A stretch of 64,000 bases of DNA, taken from assembly GCF_900102035.1 (NCBI RefSeq), contig NZ_LT629689.1, positions 2,712,001-2,776,000 of the forward strand. The letters run 5' to 3'. The translations under genes and the position numbers were made by a program. Below, in pieces: positions 61,232 through 64,000 of this stretch (position 1 is its first letter; each line of letters begins with the position of its first letter). This DNA comes from Pseudomonas extremaustralis (GTDB lineage Bacteria; Pseudomonadota; Gammaproteobacteria; Pseudomonadales; Pseudomonadaceae). Below the pieces are notes generated by a model. It was given only the letters and a program-made list of their open reading frames with translations. It searched no databases and was not told the DNA's origin.

Positions 61232-64000
61232 TCAGTGCTTGCCAGGCTCAACGGACAAGTGTCGACGACGCATGAGGTGATAGGCCGCCGGGATCACAAA
61301 CAGCGATAGCAAGGGTGCCGTAACCATACCGCCAATCATCGGGGCGGCAATGCGGCTCATAACCTCGCTACCGGTACCGCTTCCCAAAAGTATAGGTAAC
61401 AAACCAGCGATAACCACTGCCACGGTCATAGCCTTAGGTCGAACGCGCTGGACAGCGCCTTCACGAATCGCGGCCATCAACCCGCGTTCTGTGTTGTCAA
61501 CGAGGTCTTGACGCTCGGTCCATGCATTTTTCAGGTAGAGCAGCATGATCACGCCAAATTCGGCAGAAACACCGGCCAAGGCGATAAAGCCGACCCCGGT
61601 GGCAACCGACAGGTTGAATCCCAACAGATAGAGAAACCATGCCCCACCAGTCAGTGCGAATGGCAGAGTGGCCATGATCAGCAAGGCCTCATCAAATCGA
61701 GAAAACGTTAGGTAGAGCAGCACGAATATGATCAACAGCGTGGCAGGCACCACCAGTTTGAGTCGTGCGTTGGCCCTTTCGAGAAATTCGAACTGTCCTG
61801 AGTAGCTCAGGCTCATACCGGGCTGCAACTTAACCTGCTCGCTGACGATCCGTCGAAGATCGGCGACTACTGAGGCAATGTCCCGGCCACGCACGTCGAT
61901 ATACACCCAGCCTGAAGGTCGTGCGTTCTCACTCTTGAGCATAGGCGGACCATCGCTGACCTTGATCTTCGCCACAGTGCCAAGGGTGATCTGACTACCC
62001 AAAGGTGTGTAGATCGGCAACTGCTCCAGGGCACCGAGTGAGTCACGCCACTCGCGAGGGTAACGGACGTTGATCGGGAAACGAGCCAGCCCTTCAATCG
62101 TCTCCCCGACGTTTTCACCGCCTATTGCGCCGGCCACGATCGACTGCACATCGGCAATATTTAACCCATAGCGGGCCGCAGCGTTACGATCTATATCCAC
62201 GTCAATATAGCGGCCACCGGTCAGTCGTTCGGCCAACGCTGAACTGACACCTGGCACGTCCTTGGCTACACGTTCGACGGCTTGGGTTACGGCATCGATC
62301 TCCGTCAGGTTGGTACCGGCAACTTTCACACCAATCGGGCTTTTGATACCGGTAGCCAGCATGTCAATGCGGTTACGAATCGGCGGTATCCAGATGTTGG
62401 TCAAGCCTGGGACACGCACCACTCGGTCCAGCTCCTCCACGAGTTTTTCCTGGGTCATGCCTGGCCGCCATTGCTCGTGCGGCTTGAATTGGATGGTGGT
62501 TTCGAACATTTCCAAAGGTGCGGGGTCAGTCGCGGTTTCAGCGCGGCCGGCTTTTCCGAATACGTGTTCGACCTCTGGAACTGTCTTTATCAGACGGTCA
62601 GTCTGTTGAAGCAGTTGCGCGGCCTTCTGAGCCGATAATCCCGGCAGAGCTGATGGCATATAGAGCAGGTCCCCTTCGTCCAGCGGGGGAAGAAACTCAC
62701 CACCCAGACGAGAGATCGGCCACAACGCGCTGACAAAGACCAGCAACGCAACCAGCAGTGTTACTTTGGGTCGACGTAATACGGCGTCCAGAGCGGGCTC
62801 GTAGATCCGGATCAGCCAGCGATTTAGCGGATTCTGTTGCTCATTGGGAATTCGTCCACGAATCCAATACCCCATCAGCACCGGTACGAGAGTTACCGAC
62901 AGTCCAGCCGCTGCGGCCATAGCGTAGGTTTTGGTGAACGCCAATGGACCGAATAGACGTCCTTCCTGAGCCTCCAGCGTGAACACCGGAATGAACGACA
63001 GGGTGATGATCAGCAGACAGAAGAACAATGCAGGTCCTACCTCGGCAGCCGCTTCGGTCATCACGTGCCAGTGATGCTCACCCTTGAGTTCCTCCCCTGG
63101 GTGGGCCATGTGCCAGGCCTCTACCTTCTTGTGGGCATTCTCGATCATCACCACTGCGGCGTCGACCATGGCGCCGATAGCGATGGCGATCCCGCCCAAG
63201 GACATGATGTTGGCATTGATGCCTTGGTAGCGCATGACGATGAAAGCAATCAACACCCCCACTGGAAGGGAGATAATTGCTACCAGGGATGAGCGCAGGT
63301 GCCAGAGAAAGATCCCGCAGACCAACGCGACGACGATGAACTCTTCGATCAGCTTGTGGCTGAGGTTTTCCACGGCACGATCAATCAACTTGCTGCGGTC
63401 GTAGGTGGTGACGATTTCTACCCCGGCCGGCAAACTGCTTTTCAGCTCGTCGAGTTTGGTTTTGACCGCCGCAATGGTTTCACGAGCATTCTTACCGCTG
63501 CGCAGAATCACCACGCCGCCGACAGTCTCACCTTCGCCATCCAGTTCGGTGATGCCTCGACGCATCTCAGGCCCCAACTGAATCGTGGCAACATCGCCCA
63601 GGGTGACCGGCACACCGCCGGTGCCCAGTTTGAGTGGGATAGCGCGAAAGTCATTGAGCGTCTTCAGGTAGCCGGAAGCTCGTACGATGAACTCTGTCTC
63701 CGCCATTTCCAGCACGGCCCCACCGGTTTCCTGATTGGCCTTGCCGATCGCCTCGGTCACCTCAGACTGCGTGATACCCAAGTTCGCCAACTTAAGCGGA
63801 TCGAGTTGGACCTGGTACTGTTTGACCATGCCACCCACGGTGGCCACTTCCGCAACGTTCGGCAGTGTCTTGAGCTCGAACTTGAGAAACCAATCCTGTA
63901 GGGCTCGCAGTTGCGCCAGATCGTGCCCACCACTGCGATCAACCAGCGCGTACTGAAAAATCCAGCCAACCCCTGTGGCATCAGGTCCTAAGGCGGGCTT
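61232..64000 (-). CDS. cusA: CusA/CzcA-type RND copper/silver efflux pump (5' partial)
   Basis: Heavy-metal RND transporter. The frame stays open to the right window edge, where it reads [20 protein letters not shown] as in CusA, so the GTG at 63847 is only internal. About 922 of roughly 1,050 residues are visible. Helix motifs with charged proton-relay residues are present ([17 protein letters not shown], then [17 protein letters not shown]). Metal-path segments [21 protein letters not shown] and [13 protein letters not shown] are CusA-like. It exports Cu(I)/Ag(I) from periplasm and cytoplasm through a CusB/CusC-type channel. Those genes and a CusRS-type regulator should lie to the right. 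Confidence 0.93.
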   Translation of the reverse strand, partial: KPALGPDATGVGWIFQYALVDRSGGHDLAQLRALQDWFLKFELKTLPNVAEVATVGGMVKQYQVQLDPLKLANLGITQSEVTEAIGKANQETGGAVLEMAETEFIVRASGYLKTLNDFRAIPLKLGTGGVPVTLGDVATIQLGPEMRRGITELDGEGETVGGVVILRSGKNARETIAAVKTKLDELKSSLPAGVEIVTTYDRSKLIDRAVENLSHKLIEEFIVVALVCGIFLWHLRSSLVAIISLPVGVLIAFIVMRYQGINANIMSLGGIAIAIGAMVDAAVVMIENAHKKVEAWHMAHPGEELKGEHHWHVMTEAAAEVGPALFFCLLIITLSFIPVFTLEAQEGRLFGPLAFTKTYAMAAAAGLSVTLVPVLMGYWIRGRIPNEQQNPLNRWLIRIYEPALDAVLRRPKVTLLVALLVFVSALWPISRLGGEFLPPLDEGDLLYMPSALPGLSAQKAAQLLQQTDRLIKTVPEVEHVFGKAGRAETATDPAPLEMFETTIQFKPHEQWRPGMTQEKLVEELDRVVRVPGLTNIWIPPIRNRIDMLATGIKSPIGVKVAGTNLTEIDAVTQAVERVAKDVPGVSSALAERLTGGRYIDVDIDRNAAARYGLNIADVQSIVAGAIGGENVGETIEGLARFPINVRYPREWRDSLGALEQLPIYTPLGSQITLGTVAKIKVSDGPPMLKSENARPSGWVYIDVRGRDIASVVADLRRIVSEQVKLQPGMSLSYSGQFEFLERANARLKLVVPATLLIIFVLLYLTFSRFDEALLIMATLPFALTGGAWFLYLLGFNLSVATGVGFIALAGVSAEFGVIMLLYLKNAWTERQDLVDNTERGLMAAIREGAVQRVRPKAMTVAVVIAGLLPILLGSGTGSEVMSRIAAPMIGGMVTAPLLSLFVIPAAYHLMRRRHLSVEPGKH

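Noticed and set aside
63735-63981. Frames at the right edge on both strands suggesting a separate gene upstream of cusA
   Set aside because: The cusA frame itself is open to base 64000 and reads as typical CusA, so these frames are shadows.
1-64000. CRISPR array, rRNA or intact tRNA genes
   Set aside because: I looked for regularly spaced repeats and for conserved tRNA arms and saw none. A short or degenerate case could have been missed by eye.

Overview
The window looks like a Pseudomonas chromosome or genomic island (moderately high GC, Pseudomonas-type gene families, and an integrative conjugative element core of the ICEclc/PAPI-1/PFGI-1 family). Function calls come from reading protein motifs and recalled family knowledge; no database search was run.

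Region 1 (1-24 kb) is a nitrogen-scavenging cluster that fits degradation of creatinine and creatine to sarcosine. It holds a CodA-type deaminase (candidate creatinine deiminase), a CodB-type permease and a PucR regulator in one operon. It also holds ATP-dependent N-methylhydantoinase subunits HyuA and HyuB, an NCS1 permease, an N-carbamoylsarcosine amidase-like hydrolase and a creatinase whose active-site residues keep the numbering recalled for the P. putida enzyme. Together these give creatinine -> N-methylhydantoin -> N-carbamoylsarcosine -> sarcosine, and creatine -> sarcosine + urea. Extra members are two MHS-type transporters (one with a stop at codon 4 of its best start), a FabB-like ketoacyl synthase, a cyclic-amide deacetylase-fold enzyme, an ABC permease cut by the window edge, and LysR and GlxA/AraC regulators. 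A group II intron (about 17.5-19.5 kb) interrupts the region between diverged direct repeats. No creatininase or sarcosine oxidase is seen.

Region 2 (24-31 kb) is a more AT-rich satellite. It has a decayed copy of the deaminase gene, a GlxA-like regulator lacking its DNA-binding half, a polar amino-acid-type ABC transporter, a GcvA-like LysR regulator with a CTAAT-type operator, and a creatinase paralogue that has lost two active-site residues.

Region 3 (31.4-51.7 kb) is the ICE core, all on the + strand. It runs AlpA, ParA, a small protein, ParB, DUF2857, STY4528 replication protein, PFL_4669, DUF3158, SSB and topoisomerase III. A 1.1 kb hairpin-rich stretch without a credible gene follows, then DUF3577, RadC, a PilL-like lipoprotein, conjugation proteins, a TraD-type coupling ATPase, a membrane protein and an integrase-like tyrosine recombinase. 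The relaxase, the rest of the secretion system, the main integrase and the att sites are not in the window.

Region 4 (51.8-64 kb) is ICE cargo. It starts with a row of small, mostly unrecognised minus-strand genes, an AbrB/Xre-type antitoxin fusion and a DEDDh exonuclease. A complete type II CBASS operon follows (HNH-SAVED effector Cap5, CD-NTase, Cap2, Cap3). After a 27-bp inverted repeat comes a CusA-type copper/silver efflux pump that runs off the right edge.
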